Shown here: positions 19,409 through 29,637 of the stretch, piece by piece
Layout of the letters: each line of letters starts with the position of its first letter
How positions within the stretch are numbered: the stretch's first letter is position 1
Assembly: GCF_000720635.1 (NCBI RefSeq)
Contig: NZ_JOCF01000016.1
Span: 38,591-102,590, forward strand
Reading direction: 5' to 3'
From: Streptomyces sp. NRRL WC-3742
GTDB taxonomy: Bacteria > Actinomycetota > Actinomycetes > Streptomycetales > Streptomycetaceae
DNA length: 64,000 nt
Made by a program: the position numbers and the translations under genes
Notes under the pieces: generated by a model
What the model was told of the DNA's origin: nothing
The model's input: only the letters and a program-made list of their open reading frames with translations
Database searches by the model: none

Positions 19409-19748
19409 GTGGGCCTCCCTGTCGTTCGTTGTCGCGTCCACCCGGCGCGTCCCGATGCGTCCCGATGCGTTCCGGCGCGTGCCGGCACGTGTCGGCGGGT
19501 CCCGGTGCGTCAATAGGCTGACACATCCTCACCCTTTCGGGGGTCGCTCGCCCCGCCGCCGCGCCGGGCGTGCGCGCTGACCGGCGCGCCCCACCCTCGC
19601 CGGAGGGGGCCGTACGGGCGGCGCCCGGGCGTGTCCGCGCGCCGCCCGTACGCTGCTGTGACCGGCGTCACCTAGCCTGACCAGGCCCGCCGTCCGGCGG
19701 TCAGGGGACCGGGAGCCGTGGTGCGGCCGGCCGGAGTCGTGGACAGGG
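19409..19748. other. Divergent intergenic region with degenerate repeats
   Basis: 340 bases between divergent genes. Bases 19440-19510 are a degenerate 10-11 bp tandem repeat (GCGTCCCGAT, GCGTCCCGAT, GCGTTCCGGC, GCGTGCCGGC type). The remainder shows no gene; promoters for both neighbours must lie here but no clear -35/-10 pair is visible. Confidence 0.5.
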
Positions 19749-21725
<1,977 letters not shown>

Positions 21726-21752
21726 CGCGGGCCGGGCGGCTGCTGCCGCGGC

Positions 21753-22022
21753 TCAGCGCCTGGGGTGGGACCTGCTCCACATCGGGGCGACGAAGGCCAC
21801 CAGGGCGACGGCGAAGCCGATCTGGAGGAAGTGGCGGATCCAGTCGATACCGGAGGTGTGCCGGACGCCGATCCAGCCGGAGACGGCGTTGCCGAGGAGG
21901 GCTCCGCCGGCGCCGAGGAGCATGGTGAGCCACCAGGGGATCGACTGCGGCCCGCGCAGGATCAGTTTGGCGAGCACGCCGAGCACGAAGCCGATGAGCA
22001 GGATCCACAGGAGCTGGAACAT
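21753..22022 (-). CDS. Small GlsB/YeaQ/YmgE-like membrane protein
   Basis: 89 aa with three hydrophobic segments (LLWILLIGFVLGVLAKLIL, WWLTMLLGAGGALLGNAVSGW, FLQIGFAVALVAFVAPMW). The glycine pattern is that of the transglycosylase-associated/stress-response membrane family. AGGTGG lies just ahead of the ATG. The role is poorly known; related genes respond to envelope stress. Convergent with the permease gene. Confidence 0.75.
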   Translation of the reverse strand: MFQLLWILLIGFVLGVLAKLILRGPQSIPWWLTMLLGAGGALLGNAVSGWIGVRHTSGIDWIRHFLQIGFAVALVAFVAPMWSRSHPRR

Positions 22023-22148
22023 CGCGGTCCACCTATCGCCGAAGACGCGGTTCGTCCCATGATCGCCCGGGTCCGCCGAACGGGCACGTCGAGGGAGGCG
22101 GCCGTCACGCCGGGTGTGCGGTGCGTCCCGCGCTCCGGCCGTGGTGCG

Positions 22149-23009
22149 TCACGGCGTGCGGACGTCCTCGACCGCGCGGCGCACCGTCGGGTGCGGGTCC
22201 TGCGCGAGTCGGTCGAGCAGTTCGGTCACGCCGGGGGTGGACCAGCCTTGGACGGCCCAGACGAGTTCCCGGCGCACCCCGAAGTCGGGGTGGTCCGCCA
22301 GCCGCGCCAGGACGTCCACCGGGCCGCGCCGCGGGCGCAGGCCGAACCAGTGCAGGGCCTCGCGCAGCGCGTCCACGTCGCCGTCGCCGGGGTCCGTCTG
22401 CGGGTCTTCGCCGTCCGCGGGGACGGCGGGTGTGCGGAACCCGGCCCAGGCGGCCTCGAGCCGGGCGAGCAGGACGGGCACGGGCGGCGGCGGGCCGTCC
22501 AGCGGGTGGGGGTGGCGCTCGCGAAGCCGGCGGTCGCCGTAGCCGCCGCGCGACCTGCAGCCCTGGCAGTTGCAGGGCCGGCTGCCGTGCGCTCCCGGCA
22601 CGTAGCGCCAGCCCGCGACCTGCGGTACCGCGCGGATACGGTGCACCTCCCGGGCGGTGACGGCCCGTGGCAGGACCACCTCCCACCCGCGCGGGTCTGC
22701 CAGCGCACCGATCCTGGCGACCGCCTCGGCGGCGGAGCACCACCGCTGGCCGTCCGTCCACTTGTCGCCGTAGTGGCCGGTCAGCACCTGCTCGTCGTCG
22801 TCCAGCCGTACGTGCACCGCGACCAGGGAGCCCTTGGGCCCGAAGCGGGCCAGCTCGCGCAACCACTGGTGGGTGAGGGTGTACGAGGGCAGGACCGGGA
22901 AGCAGTAGACACCGTGCAGCCCGCCCTGGCCCGGGCTCTCGGCCCGGATCCCGGCACGCCGGATGCGCGGCGCGTTGGCCGCGGAGGTCAGGTGGACGAA
23001 CATCGCCAT
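22149..23009 (-). CDS. HEAT-repeat protein with an ADP-ribosyltransferase-like N-terminus
   Basis: 286 aa. Residues 1-125 (FVHLTSAANAPRIRRAGIRAE, GVYCFPVLPSYTLTHQWLREL) resemble the start of ADP-ribosyltransferase or RNA 2-prime-phosphotransferase folds, in which an H-x-T near the start is part of the NAD site. A Cys-rich patch PCNCQGCRSRGGYGDRR follows, then a C-terminal pair of HEAT-like repeats (LADHPDFGVRRELVWAVQGW, LAQDPHPTVRRAVEDV). The ATG at 23009 or the one two codons later is the start; no strong ribosome site is seen. Enzymatic activity is only a guess. Confidence 0.6.
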   Translation of the reverse strand: MAMFVHLTSAANAPRIRRAGIRAESPGQGGLHGVYCFPVLPSYTLTHQWLRELARFGPKGSLVAVHVRLDDDEQVLTGHYGDKWTDGQRWCSAAEAVARIGALADPRGWEVVLPRAVTAREVHRIRAVPQVAGWRYVPGAHGSRPCNCQGCRSRGGYGDRRLRERHPHPLDGPPPPVPVLLARLEAAWAGFRTPAVPADGEDPQTDPGDGDVDALREALHWFGLRPRRGPVDVLARLADHPDFGVRRELVWAVQGWSTPGVTELLDRLAQDPHPTVRRAVEDVRTP

Positions 23010-23095
23010 GGCGGCCGATGGTAGTGCCCGGGGCGGGCGGGGGCGCAGCGGTTTTCCGGCGCCGCCCGGCCAACGCCCGGGCCACGGAGGGTGGT

Positions 23096-25033
23096 TCAGT
23101 GCTGCGCGGTGATCCGGGCGCCGCCGTCGAGCAGGGCCTCGACCTGGACGGGGGCGCGGGCGGGGCGTTCGAGGGCGAGGGTGTGGTCCGGGGCTGCGCG
23201 GTCGGTGGACCAGTCGGGGCCCTTGACGGCGAGCCGGGTGGTCCGGCGGCTGCCGGCCGCGAGCAGGTACTCGGTGCCCTGCGGGGAGCGCCACCAGGCC
23301 CAGGCCGCCACCTCCGGTTCGTAGCGGCTGCACGCCCGGCCCTGGCCGCCGCCGGTGCGCTGCGGGGCGCGGGCGTTCGGCAGCAGGACGGCGGTGGCGG
23401 CGCTGCCGTCCCCGTTCCAGCGGTCGGCGCGCAGGCAGTACCAGGCGGCGGAGCCCGCGTTCTGGGGGAGCTGTTGGGTGGCGAAGGCCCACAGGCTCAG
23501 CTGCCGGACCCCCGGGCTGCCGTCCGGGACGGCGCAGCCGGCGCGGGACCACGCCTGGAGGGCGTCCTGCGCGACGGCCTCGCGCGGCCCGGCCTCGGGC
23601 TGTGGTGGCGACTGGGCCTGGGCCTGGGACTGCGACTGGGATTGGGACTGCGGCTGGTTGCGGTCCGGCGGGGACCAGGTGAGGTGTGCGGGCACGAGTC
23701 CGCCCAGGTCGGCCAGCAGGAAGGCGCCCCGGTCGGCGATCGCGGGGGAGGCGTGCAACTGGAGCACGGTGGCGCCGTGGCAGTCGGCGAGCCCGCCGCC
23801 GGGGGCCGGGGCGGTGATCCCGTCCGGGTGTTCCAAGGGGCGGGCGGGGGCGTCGGGCTGGTCGATCCGGCGGGTGTCCGCGTCCTCGACCCAGGGCGCC
23901 AGCAGGTAGCGGACGGCGGCGCCCTGACGGCGCAGCACCAGCGCACCCGCCGTCGCGGGGTCGGCGCCGTCGGCGCGGGCGAGGTCCAGCCCGCCGCCGG
24001 GCCCGTTGCCCGGCCCGTCGGCGTACCGGGCGAGGCGCCGACCGTCGTAGAGCACCACCACGCCCGTGCCGTCCACCGTTCCGGCGTACAGCAGGTGGGG
24101 CGGCGCTGCGGGCGGTGCGGGGTCGGTCCCCGGTTCGGCGTGGGTCTGCGGCCCGGGCCGTGCCCAGGCGCCGAGGGCGCGGTCGAGCAGGGCGGTGTCC
24201 TCGCGCCGGTCTCCCCGGGCGGGCCAGACGTCGAAGTCCACCCGGGTGGTGTGCTGCCAGGCGTCCGGGGCGACCTGGACGAGGCGGGCGCGGTCGACGG
24301 CGGCACCGGGCGGCGGGGCGCCCTGCGGCGCGGCGGCGGGTGCCGAGTCGCCCAGGACGGCGGCCGTGGTGGTCAGCCCGAGGACGGCCACCGCGAGCGC
24401 GGCGGTGAGGGTGCGTCGGCGTCGCAGCAGGTCGGTGGGCTGGACCCGGACGGCGCACGGGTCGAAGGCGGGCGGCTCGGGCGAGGGCCCGCCGGGCGCC
24501 TCGGCGGCCGCGGCGACGGCCTCCTCCGGCCGTTCGACGCCCGCGGCGCGTAGCACCTCGGTGGCGGCCTCCGGTGCGAGGCCCTCCACCGCACGGAGGG
24601 CGTACGCCGCCCGCGTCGGCGCGTCCAGGGCGGTGAGCGCGTGGTCGAGCGCCGCGTCCTCCTCGCCGCCGTGCGGGGTGAACAGCCGCAGGCCCCACAC
24701 CCGGGGCGCCAGCAGCCGGTGCGCCGGGTGCGGGCGCAGGGCGGTGCGCAGGACGCGCAGCCGCAGCCGGGCGTACTCCTCGTCCTCCGCCGGGGGCTGC
24801 TCGGCGGCCGGGGCCTGCTCGGCGCGGCGGGGCCAGGGCGGGGGCAGGGCGCGCTGGACGGCGGCGTGGGCGGCGAGCACCCGGGTGTGCCGGTCCCGGT
24901 CGGCGGGCAGCGCCAGGTAGGCGAGGCGCACCAGCCTGCGGTAGTGGCGCACCAGCGCGGCCTCCGCCAGGGCCACCGGGCGCTGCGAGGCGCCCCGGCG
25001 CCGCCAGGCCGCGCCCACCGTCCGTGCTGCCAA
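23096..25033 (-). CDS. Sigma-70-like N-terminus fused to a membrane-anchored outer domain
   Basis: 645 aa. Residues 1-170 look like a degenerate RNA polymerase sigma factor (LVRHYRRLVRLAYLAL near 28-43, then LDAPTRAAYALRAVEGLAPE in place of region 4). One membrane helix follows (TLTAALAVAVLGLTTTAAVLG, about 212-232) and then a 410-residue part predicted outside, with a Gln-Ser/Gln-Ala repeat coded at about 23600-23655. The start codon is TTG, supported by GGGAGGG six bases upstream. A full sigma region 2 is not evident, so transcription activity is uncertain. Confidence 0.68.
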   Translation of the reverse strand: MAARTVGAAWRRRGASQRPVALAEAALVRHYRRLVRLAYLALPADRDRHTRVLAAHAAVQRALPPPWPRRAEQAPAAEQPPAEDEEYARLRLRVLRTALRPHPAHRLLAPRVWGLRLFTPHGGEEDAALDHALTALDAPTRAAYALRAVEGLAPEAATEVLRAAGVERPEEAVAAAAEAPGGPSPEPPAFDPCAVRVQPTDLLRRRRTLTAALAVAVLGLTTTAAVLGDSAPAAAPQGAPPPGAAVDRARLVQVAPDAWQHTTRVDFDVWPARGDRREDTALLDRALGAWARPGPQTHAEPGTDPAPPAAPPHLLYAGTVDGTGVVVLYDGRRLARYADGPGNGPGGGLDLARADGADPATAGALVLRRQGAAVRYLLAPWVEDADTRRIDQPDAPARPLEHPDGITAPAPGGGLADCHGATVLQLHASPAIADRGAFLLADLGGLVPAHLTWSPPDRNQPQSQSQSQSQAQAQSPPQPEAGPREAVAQDALQAWSRAGCAVPDGSPGVRQLSLWAFATQQLPQNAGSAAWYCLRADRWNGDGSAATAVLLPNARAPQRTGGGQGRACSRYEPEVAAWAWWRSPQGTEYLLAAGSRRTTRLAVKGPDWSTDRAAPDHTLALERPARAPVQVEALLDGGARITAQH

Positions 25034-25195
25034 CGGGCCCTCCCGGTGCCGTCCGTACTGTCCCTCGTGGTGGACGGTCCAACGAGTCGATCATGTGATG
25101 GTTGCGCCGTCCGGGGCGGCGGGGTCCATGCGGCGCTGTTCGCCGGTGCCCTGTGGGCCCTGTGAGGGTGCGCGGGTCCAAGGTCCCACCCGTTC

Positions 25196-25208
25196 GGCCC
25201 AATGGGCC
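25196..25208. promoter_or_regulatory. GGCCCA-A-TGGGCC inverted repeat upstream of CBS gene
   Basis: Perfect 6-bp arms around one base, about 94 bases before the CBS-BON gene. It looks similar to the GGGNC/GNCCC sites used by DevR/DosR-type hypoxia regulators in actinobacteria, which often control CBS-domain genes. This is a guess from pattern only. Confidence 0.3.
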
Positions 25209-25301
25209 CTGGCCTTTCCGCGCGACGGGCGCGATGCTGCGGGTACCGGCCGGGACGATCCGCACCCGGCGGGCCCAGCGTGGTGGACGAGGTGAACCGG
25301 C

Positions 25302-25958
25302 GTGCGGCATGCCAGCGTCGAATCGGTGATGACCAGCCCGGTGGTCCGGGTCGCGCCCGAGACCGGATTCCGGGAGATCGTGGCGTTGCTGACCGAGTAC
25401 GACATCACCGGCGTACCGGTGGTCGACCCGGACGGGCGGCCGCTCGGGGTGGTCTCCGAGGCCGACCTGCTGCGGACCCTGGCGGCGCAGGAGGACCCGC
25501 ACAGCCTGCTGCCCGCCCCCGAGCCGGCGCAGGCAGGAGTGGGCGGTCCCGTCACCGCGGCCGACCTGATGACGGCCCAGCCGGTCTGCACCACGCCCGG
25601 GACCAGCGTCGTCGCGGCGGCGAGGCTGATGAGCCGGCACGGCCTCAAGCGGCTGCCCGTGCTGGACGCCGACGGGCGGGTCGTCGGAATGGTCAGCCGG
25701 GGGGACCTGCTGCGGGTCTTCCTGCGCGAGGACGTGGTGATCCGGCGGGAGATCGTCGAGGAGGTGCTCGGCCGGATCGAGGGCGTCAGCCCGGCGCAGG
25801 TGGGCGTGGAGGTCACCCAGGGGCGGGTCGTTCTCAGCGGCACCGTGCCCGAGCTGCACCTGGTGCCCATCGTGCTCAACCTGTGCCGGTCGGTGGACGG
25901 AGTGATCTCGGTGACCGACCGGCTGGAGGCGGGCGAAGCGTCGTCACCTGTCGGCTGA
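25302..25958 (+). CDS. CBS-pair and BON domain protein
   Basis: 218-aa cytoplasmic protein: CBS domain 1 (about 5-60, VESVMTSPVVRVAPET), CBS domain 2 (about 86-145, ADLMTAQPVCTTPGTS) and a C-terminal BON domain (about 150-212, VEVTQGRVVLSGTVP). CBS pairs bind adenine nucleotides; BON domains bind lipids or envelope partners. The GTG start follows GAGGTG. Proteins of this build are common in the dormancy/hypoxia response of actinobacteria. Confidence 0.88.
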   Translation: MRHASVESVMTSPVVRVAPETGFREIVALLTEYDITGVPVVDPDGRPLGVVSEADLLRTLAAQEDPHSLLPAPEPAQAGVGGPVTAADLMTAQPVCTTPGTSVVAAARLMSRHGLKRLPVLDADGRVVGMVSRGDLLRVFLREDVVIRREIVEEVLGRIEGVSPAQVGVEVTQGRVVLSGTVPELHLVPIVLNLCRSVDGVISVTDRLEAGEASSPVG

Positions 25959-26051
25959 TCCCGTTCGCATACTGCGGAGCGTATCGGGTAACTCACTCTG
26001 TGTGCCCGGCTCCGCAGACTGCCGGGGTACCGGAGCTCCGGGGAGGCGGCC

Positions 26052-26702
26052 GTGACAGTCGTGTTCGACGCGGATTTCACTTCTACCAGGCAGTGGATCG
26101 CCGGGCGCAGCAGCGCCTACCCGAGGATGGGGCCGACCAACCGGAGCGACCACAAACTCGACTTCCTCAGCCGCGCCCACTGCCCCGGCGGCGTGTTCGC
26201 CGCCACCCGGCGGCGCACCGGCGGGCTGTGGACCTGCAACCTGCTCACCACCGAGGGCAGCCCCGACGGCTTCCAGGTGCGCACCGGGGACGTGCTGTCG
26301 GCCGTGGTGACGCTGCCTGCCGAGCTGGGCGCCTGGCCCGCGATCTGGACCTGGCGCGACGGCGGCAACGAGGTGGACGTCTTCGAGTACCACCCCGACA
26401 ACCCGGACCTGCTGGAGATCTCCAACCACGTTCGCGGCGGCTTCCGTTACTGGCACGGCGGCGGCGCCGGGGTCGCCCCCGGCGCCACCCTCGGCCTGCA
26501 GGTGGTGCTCGGATCGCACTCGGTGGACTGGTACGTGGAGGGCGAACTCGTCTACGCGGACCTGCACGGGGTGGGGCCCGGCTGGCACGCCTACCTGATC
26601 GTCAACCTCTCGGTGGCGGACGGGACCTACCACGACAGGCCGCCGATGGACGGCCCGGACCGGCTCAGCTGGGTTTGCCACAGCCTGCGGGTGGAGCGCT
26701 GA
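26052..26702 (+). CDS. GH16-like beta-jelly-roll protein
   Basis: 216 aa with the GH16 catalytic signature ExDxxE as NEVDVFEYHP near residues 115-124, inside a concanavalin-A-like fold (PAIWTWRDG, VDWYVEGELVYAD). GH16 enzymes cut beta-1,3 or mixed-linkage glucans and galactans. Unusually there is no signal peptide, although GTG 26052 has a strong GGGGAGG site; it may be cytoplasmic or exported by another route. Confidence 0.7.
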   Translation: MTVVFDADFTSTRQWIAGRSSAYPRMGPTNRSDHKLDFLSRAHCPGGVFAATRRRTGGLWTCNLLTTEGSPDGFQVRTGDVLSAVVTLPAELGAWPAIWTWRDGGNEVDVFEYHPDNPDLLEISNHVRGGFRYWHGGGAGVAPGATLGLQVVLGSHSVDWYVEGELVYADLHGVGPGWHAYLIVNLSVADGTYHDRPPMDGPDRLSWVCHSLRVER

Positions 26703-26753
26703 ACTCCCTTGTCGGGGAGGGCCGGTGGGGGATGGCTGATCAGGGAGGGCCGG

Positions 26754-27125
26754 TCAGGAAGGGAACATCGCGGTGATCGGCCCGCGCGGCCAGGAGCGCC
26801 GGAACCAGACCGTCCTGCGGTGCGGGCCGATGTGGGCCGGGTCCGTCTCGTACAGGTCGTCGCGCGGGGCGCCCTCGTTGCCCGGTGCGAACGACGCGTC
26901 GCGGGCCTGGGCGGCGAGTTCGCGCAGGAGGGCGGCGGCGGTGGCCTCGGCCGCGTTCGGCGCTATGGCCAGGGCGGCGAGTGCGGCCCACAGCGCGGTC
27001 GAGACGTAGGAGACCGGGGAACCGCCCAGGTTCGGGTGGGTGGTCGGGTCCCCGTGGGGGCGCAGCAGCCCGGCGGCGACGAGCTGCTCGGGGGAGCGGT
27101 CGTCGGTCGGCGGGTGGTGGGCCAT
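26754..27125 (-). CDS. Conserved hypothetical protein
   Basis: 123 aa, start at the ATG of MAHHPPTDD (a GTG three codons earlier is also possible). Mostly alpha-helical, Ala-rich (LWAALAALAIAPNAAEATAAALLRE split over 60-85) with a C-terminal basic stretch RRTVWFRRSWPRG. No family recognised and no ribosome site evident. Third-position GC agrees with real coding. Confidence 0.55.
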   Translation of the reverse strand: MAHHPPTDDRSPEQLVAAGLLRPHGDPTTHPNLGGSPVSYVSTALWAALAALAIAPNAAEATAAALLRELAAQARDASFAPGNEGAPRDDLYETDPAHIGPHRRTVWFRRSWPRGPITAMFPS

Positions 27126-27274
27126 GCCGGGCACGCTACCCGGCCGGGCGGTCAGCCGCTGCGGGAACGGATTCTCAGACTCTCCTCACACCGCTCCGAC
27201 CATTGTCGGGCGCACGATGGTGGTAGGCGCTGATCGCCTCGGTGGGCCCGATGGGGCCGGAGGAGGAGGTCCTG

Positions 27275-27676
27275 ATGAGGCACTGGCACGGATATGGGCA
27301 CGGGTACGGCCACGGGTTGAGCGGCTGGGGCATCGCGGTGATGACGATCGGCTCGCTGCTGATCCTCGCGCTGCTGGTCCTGCTCGCCGTCGCCCTGTTC
27401 CGCTACGTGTCGCGTTCGCGGCAGCCGCTCGCGCACGGCGCGGCGGGTGCGGCGGGTGCGGCAGCGGGGCCGGGCTGGCGGCACGGCTGGACGGGCGGGC
27501 CCGGTGGGCCCGGCGGGGCGCTGCACGGGCCGGCGCCGGAGCAGGTGCTCGCGGAGCGGTTCGCCCGGGGCGAGATCGACGAGGAGGAGTACCGGCGCAG
27601 GCTCGACGTCCTGCGCTCGGCCGGCGGGCCGGGGAACTGGCCCGGGAACGGGCCGAACGGGCCCGGGGACAGCTGA
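27275..27676 (+). CDS. SHOCT-domain small membrane protein
   Basis: 133 aa: His/Gly-rich start MRHWHGYGHGYGHG, one membrane helix (VMTIGSLLILALLVLLAVAL, about 22-41), a Gly/Ala linker and a C-terminal SHOCT motif LAERFARGEIDEEEYRRRLDV. SHOCT is a short oligomerisation motif. The ATG follows GGAGGAGGAGG. The His-rich start may bind metal. The stop is followed by repeats of the gene end (27677-27720). Confidence 0.82.
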   Translation: MRHWHGYGHGYGHGLSGWGIAVMTIGSLLILALLVLLAVALFRYVSRSRQPLAHGAAGAAGAAAGPGWRHGWTGGPGGPGGALHGPAPEQVLAERFARGEIDEEEYRRRLDVLRSAGGPGNWPGNGPNGPGDS

Positions 27677-27720
27677 GCGGGCCCGGTGACAGCTGACCGG
27701 TGACCGGGTCGGGTGACCGG
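27677..27720 (+). repeat. Post-stop repeats after SHOCT gene
   Basis: The end of the gene, GGGCCCGGGGACAGCTGA, is repeated right after the stop as GGGCCCGGTGACAGCTGA with its own TGA, followed by shorter CGGTGACCGG and CGGGTGACCGG copies. Confidence 0.75.
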
Positions 27721-27725
27721 TGGGC

Positions 27726-27752
27726 GGGTGGTCGGCGCGGGGCCGACCACCC
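27726..27752. terminator. Bidirectional terminator between SHOCT gene and ohr
   Basis: GGGTGGTCGGC and GCCGACCACCC form a perfect 11-bp stem around a 5-base loop in the gap between the convergent genes. Confidence 0.7.
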
Positions 27753-27770
27753 GACGGCTCGGCGGAGCGG

Positions 27771-28181
27771 TTACTCGACGACGAGCTCGACCGGGATGTT
27801 GCCCCGGGTGGCGCGGGAGTACGGGCAGACCTCGTGCGCCTGCTTGACCAGCAGCTCGCCGGCCTCGCCCGCGAGGGCCTCCGGCAGTTCGACGCGCAGC
27901 ACGACGGCGAGGCCGAAGCCGGCGCCGTCCTTGCCGATGGACACCTCGGCGGTGACGGAGACCTCGCTGGTGTCCACCCGGGCCTGGCGGCCGACCAGGC
28001 CGAGGGCGCTGGCGAAGCAGGCCGCGTAGCCGGCCGCGAACAGCTGCTCGGGGTTGGTGCCGTTGCCGTCGCCGCCGAGCGCCTGGGGCATCGCCAGGGC
28101 GAGGTCCAGCCGGCCGTCCGAGCTGACGGCGCGGCCCTCTCGGCCGTTGGCGGTGGCGGCGGCGGTGTAGATCGCGTCCAT
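27771..28181 (-). CDS. ohr: Organic hydroperoxide resistance peroxiredoxin
   Basis: 136-aa Ohr/OsmC protein that reduces organic hydroperoxides with a pair of cysteines. Both are in place: Cys55 in GYAACFASAL and Cys119 in HEVCPYSRATRGN. I set the start at MDAIYTAAATANGREG, with GAAGGGA ahead of the ATG. It is divergent from ohrR across a short promoter region with two inverted repeats, the classic self-contained peroxide module. Confidence 0.95.
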   Translation of the reverse strand: MDAIYTAAATANGREGRAVSSDGRLDLALAMPQALGGDGNGTNPEQLFAAGYAACFASALGLVGRQARVDTSEVSVTAEVSIGKDGAGFGLAVVLRVELPEALAGEAGELLVKQAHEVCPYSRATRGNIPVELVVE

Positions 28182-28233
28182 GGTGCGTCCCTTCGGAAGG
28201 CTGCGGTGCGTTGGTGAGGACAAGTAGAGCACG

Positions 28234-28244
28234 CAATTGAATTG
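28234..28244. promoter_or_regulatory. CAATTGAATTG palindrome, probable OhrR operator
   Basis: AT-rich pseudo-palindrome CAATTGAATTG in the ohr/ohrR gap. It matches the AATT-type half-sites of known OhrR operators (TACAATT-AATTGTA family) and would block both divergent promoters. Confidence 0.65.
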
Positions 28245-28248
28245 TGCG

Positions 28249-28274
28249 CAACCAAGTGATGCGTCTCTTGGTTG
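28249..28274. promoter_or_regulatory. Second inverted repeat in the ohr/ohrR promoter
   Basis: CAACCAAG and CTTGGTTG, perfect 8-bp arms with a 10-base spacer, centred 57 bases before ohrR. The wide spacing suits a dimeric repressor. Either a second OhrR site or the site of another regulator. Confidence 0.5.
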
Positions 28275-28316
28275 TGTGGCACTCGGTGGTGCGGCAGCGA
28301 TCGCTACCATGGAGAC

Positions 28317-28790
28317 ATGACCACGCTCCCCGGCATGGCGGACGAGGATCTGCTCCGCCTCGACCAGCAGATCTGCTTCTCGCTGAACGCCGCCTCGCGC
28401 GCCTTCGGCGGCGTCTACCGCGTCCTGCTCCGCGACCTCGGGCTCACCTACCCCCAGTACCTGGTGATGCTCGTGCTCTGGGAGGACGGCGACCTGCCCG
28501 TCAAACGGATCGGCGAGCGGCTGCGGCTCGACTCCGGCACGCTCTCCCCGCTGCTCAAGCGGCTGGAGGCCGCCGGGCTGGTCCTCCGCGAGCGCAGTGC
28601 CGAGGACGAGCGCTCGGTGACCGTCCGCCTCACCCCCGAGGGTGTCGCCCTGAAGGAGCGCGCCGGGCAGGTGCCGCGCCGGCTGCTCGCAGCGACCGGG
28701 CTGCCGGTGGAGGACCTGGCCGCACTGCGCGTGCTGCTGGACCGGGTGACCGCCGAGCTGGACACGGCGGTGGTGGAGCCCGCGCCGTAG
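28317..28790 (+). CDS. ohrR: MarR-family organic peroxide sensor repressor
   Basis: 157-aa winged-helix repressor. The peroxide-sensing Cys20 sits in LRLDQQICFSLNAASRAF, as in OhrR proteins, and the recognition region LRLDSGTLSPLLKRLEAAGL is typical. Oxidation of the cysteine releases it from DNA and turns on ohr. No second cysteine near residue 120 is seen, which suggests the one-Cys type. Divergent from ohr. Confidence 0.93.
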   Translation: MTTLPGMADEDLLRLDQQICFSLNAASRAFGGVYRVLLRDLGLTYPQYLVMLVLWEDGDLPVKRIGERLRLDSGTLSPLLKRLEAAGLVLRERSAEDERSVTVRLTPEGVALKERAGQVPRRLLAATGLPVEDLAALRVLLDRVTAELDTAVVEPAP

Positions 28791-28847
28791 CGCCGGGGTG
28801 GCCCGGGTCGCGCTCCGCCGCGCTTGTCAAGCCGGGTGCCCGCGTGC

Positions 28848-28863
28848 TGTGATCTGGGTCACG
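28848..28863. promoter_or_regulatory. CRP-like site upstream of ECF sigma gene
   Basis: TGTGATCTGGGTCACG matches the cAMP-receptor-protein pattern TGTGA-N6-TCACA at nine of ten conserved bases, about 205 bases before the sigma gene. Streptomycetes carry a Crp with this kind of site. Confidence 0.5.
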
Positions 28864-28925
28864 TGGCCGTGGCCCGGTGGGGGCCGATCGGGTCGAACCG
28901 GCAGGTCAGCGGGGGTGGTCGAAAA

Positions 28926-28941
28926 CGAACGGAAACGTTCG
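28926..28941. promoter_or_regulatory. CGAACG-GAAA-CGTTCG inverted repeat
   Basis: Perfect 6-bp arms in an AT-richer stretch about 130 bases before the ECF sigma gene. GGAAAC inside it resembles an ECF-type -35 element, so it may be both promoter and operator. Confidence 0.4.
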
Positions 28942-29067
28942 GCAATTGTCCGCCCGATCCGGTCGACAATCCGTACCTTCCGGACGGTTACACCACGAGC
29001 CCTTCCAACGGGCCGTCGGCGTGCCACCCGGTGGGCCGGCCAGTCGACCCACGAAAGGGGGACGGGT

Positions 29068-29637
29068 GTGAACACCCCCGAGCCGGGCGAGGAGCGGGCC
29101 CTGCGGGCGGATCCGCTCGCCGACCTGCCCGCCGACTTCGAGGCATTCTTCACCCGCGAGAACCCCGGATACCTCCGTTACGCCCAGCAGCGCCTGCACC
29201 ACCGCGAGGACGCGCAGGACGCCGTCCAGAACGCCGGCGCCACGCTGTACAAGAACTGGCGCCGTGCCCTTGCCAGCGACGACCCGCAGGCGTTCGGCTT
29301 CAAGATCCTCAAGGACGCGGTCGTCGACGTCCTGCGCGACCGCCGCCGCACCGAACGCAAGCGGCTGCGCGTCATCGCCCAGCGCCGCCCCGACACCAGC
29401 CAGGACGAGCTGGAGGAGTTCGCCGAACTCGACGCCCTCGACTGGGCGATGGACGAGCTCGCCCGCGCCGCCCCCGTCCAGGCCGATGTCGTCCGGTTGC
29501 GCCAGGCCGGCCTGTCCTACCCCGACATCGGCCGGGCGCTCGGCATCGCCCACACCACCGCCCGCACGTACTACAGCCTCGGGCGGCGCCACCTCGACTA
29601 CCTGCTGGAACACCCGGACGAGGGGGAGGCGCGGTGA
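29068..29637 (+). CDS. ECF-type RNA polymerase sigma factor
   Basis: 189 aa. Region 2 reads FFTRENPGYLRYAQQRL then EDAQDAVQNAGATLYKNW (about 30-70), and region 4 is DVVRLRQAGLSYPDIGRALG with IAHTTARTYYSLGRRHLDYL (about 142-181). The GTG start has AAAGGGGG upstream. The stop overlaps the GTG of the next gene by four bases (GTGA), so the partner is made with it. No obvious zinc-binding anti-sigma motif is found in the partner. Confidence 0.87.
   Translation: MNTPEPGEERALRADPLADLPADFEAFFTRENPGYLRYAQQRLHHREDAQDAVQNAGATLYKNWRRALASDDPQAFGFKILKDAVVDVLRDRRRTERKRLRVIAQRRPDTSQDELEEFAELDALDWAMDELARAAPVQADVVRLRQAGLSYPDIGRALGIAHTTARTYYSLGRRHLDYLLEHPDEGEAR

Noticed and set aside
22149..25859. A single minus-strand open frame of more than 1,200 codons
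   Set aside because: It fuses the HEAT-protein frame with out-of-frame sequence of the sigma-like gene and beyond; its middle is Arg/Pro-rich and its real part starts at 23009. Long accidental frames are normal at this GC level.
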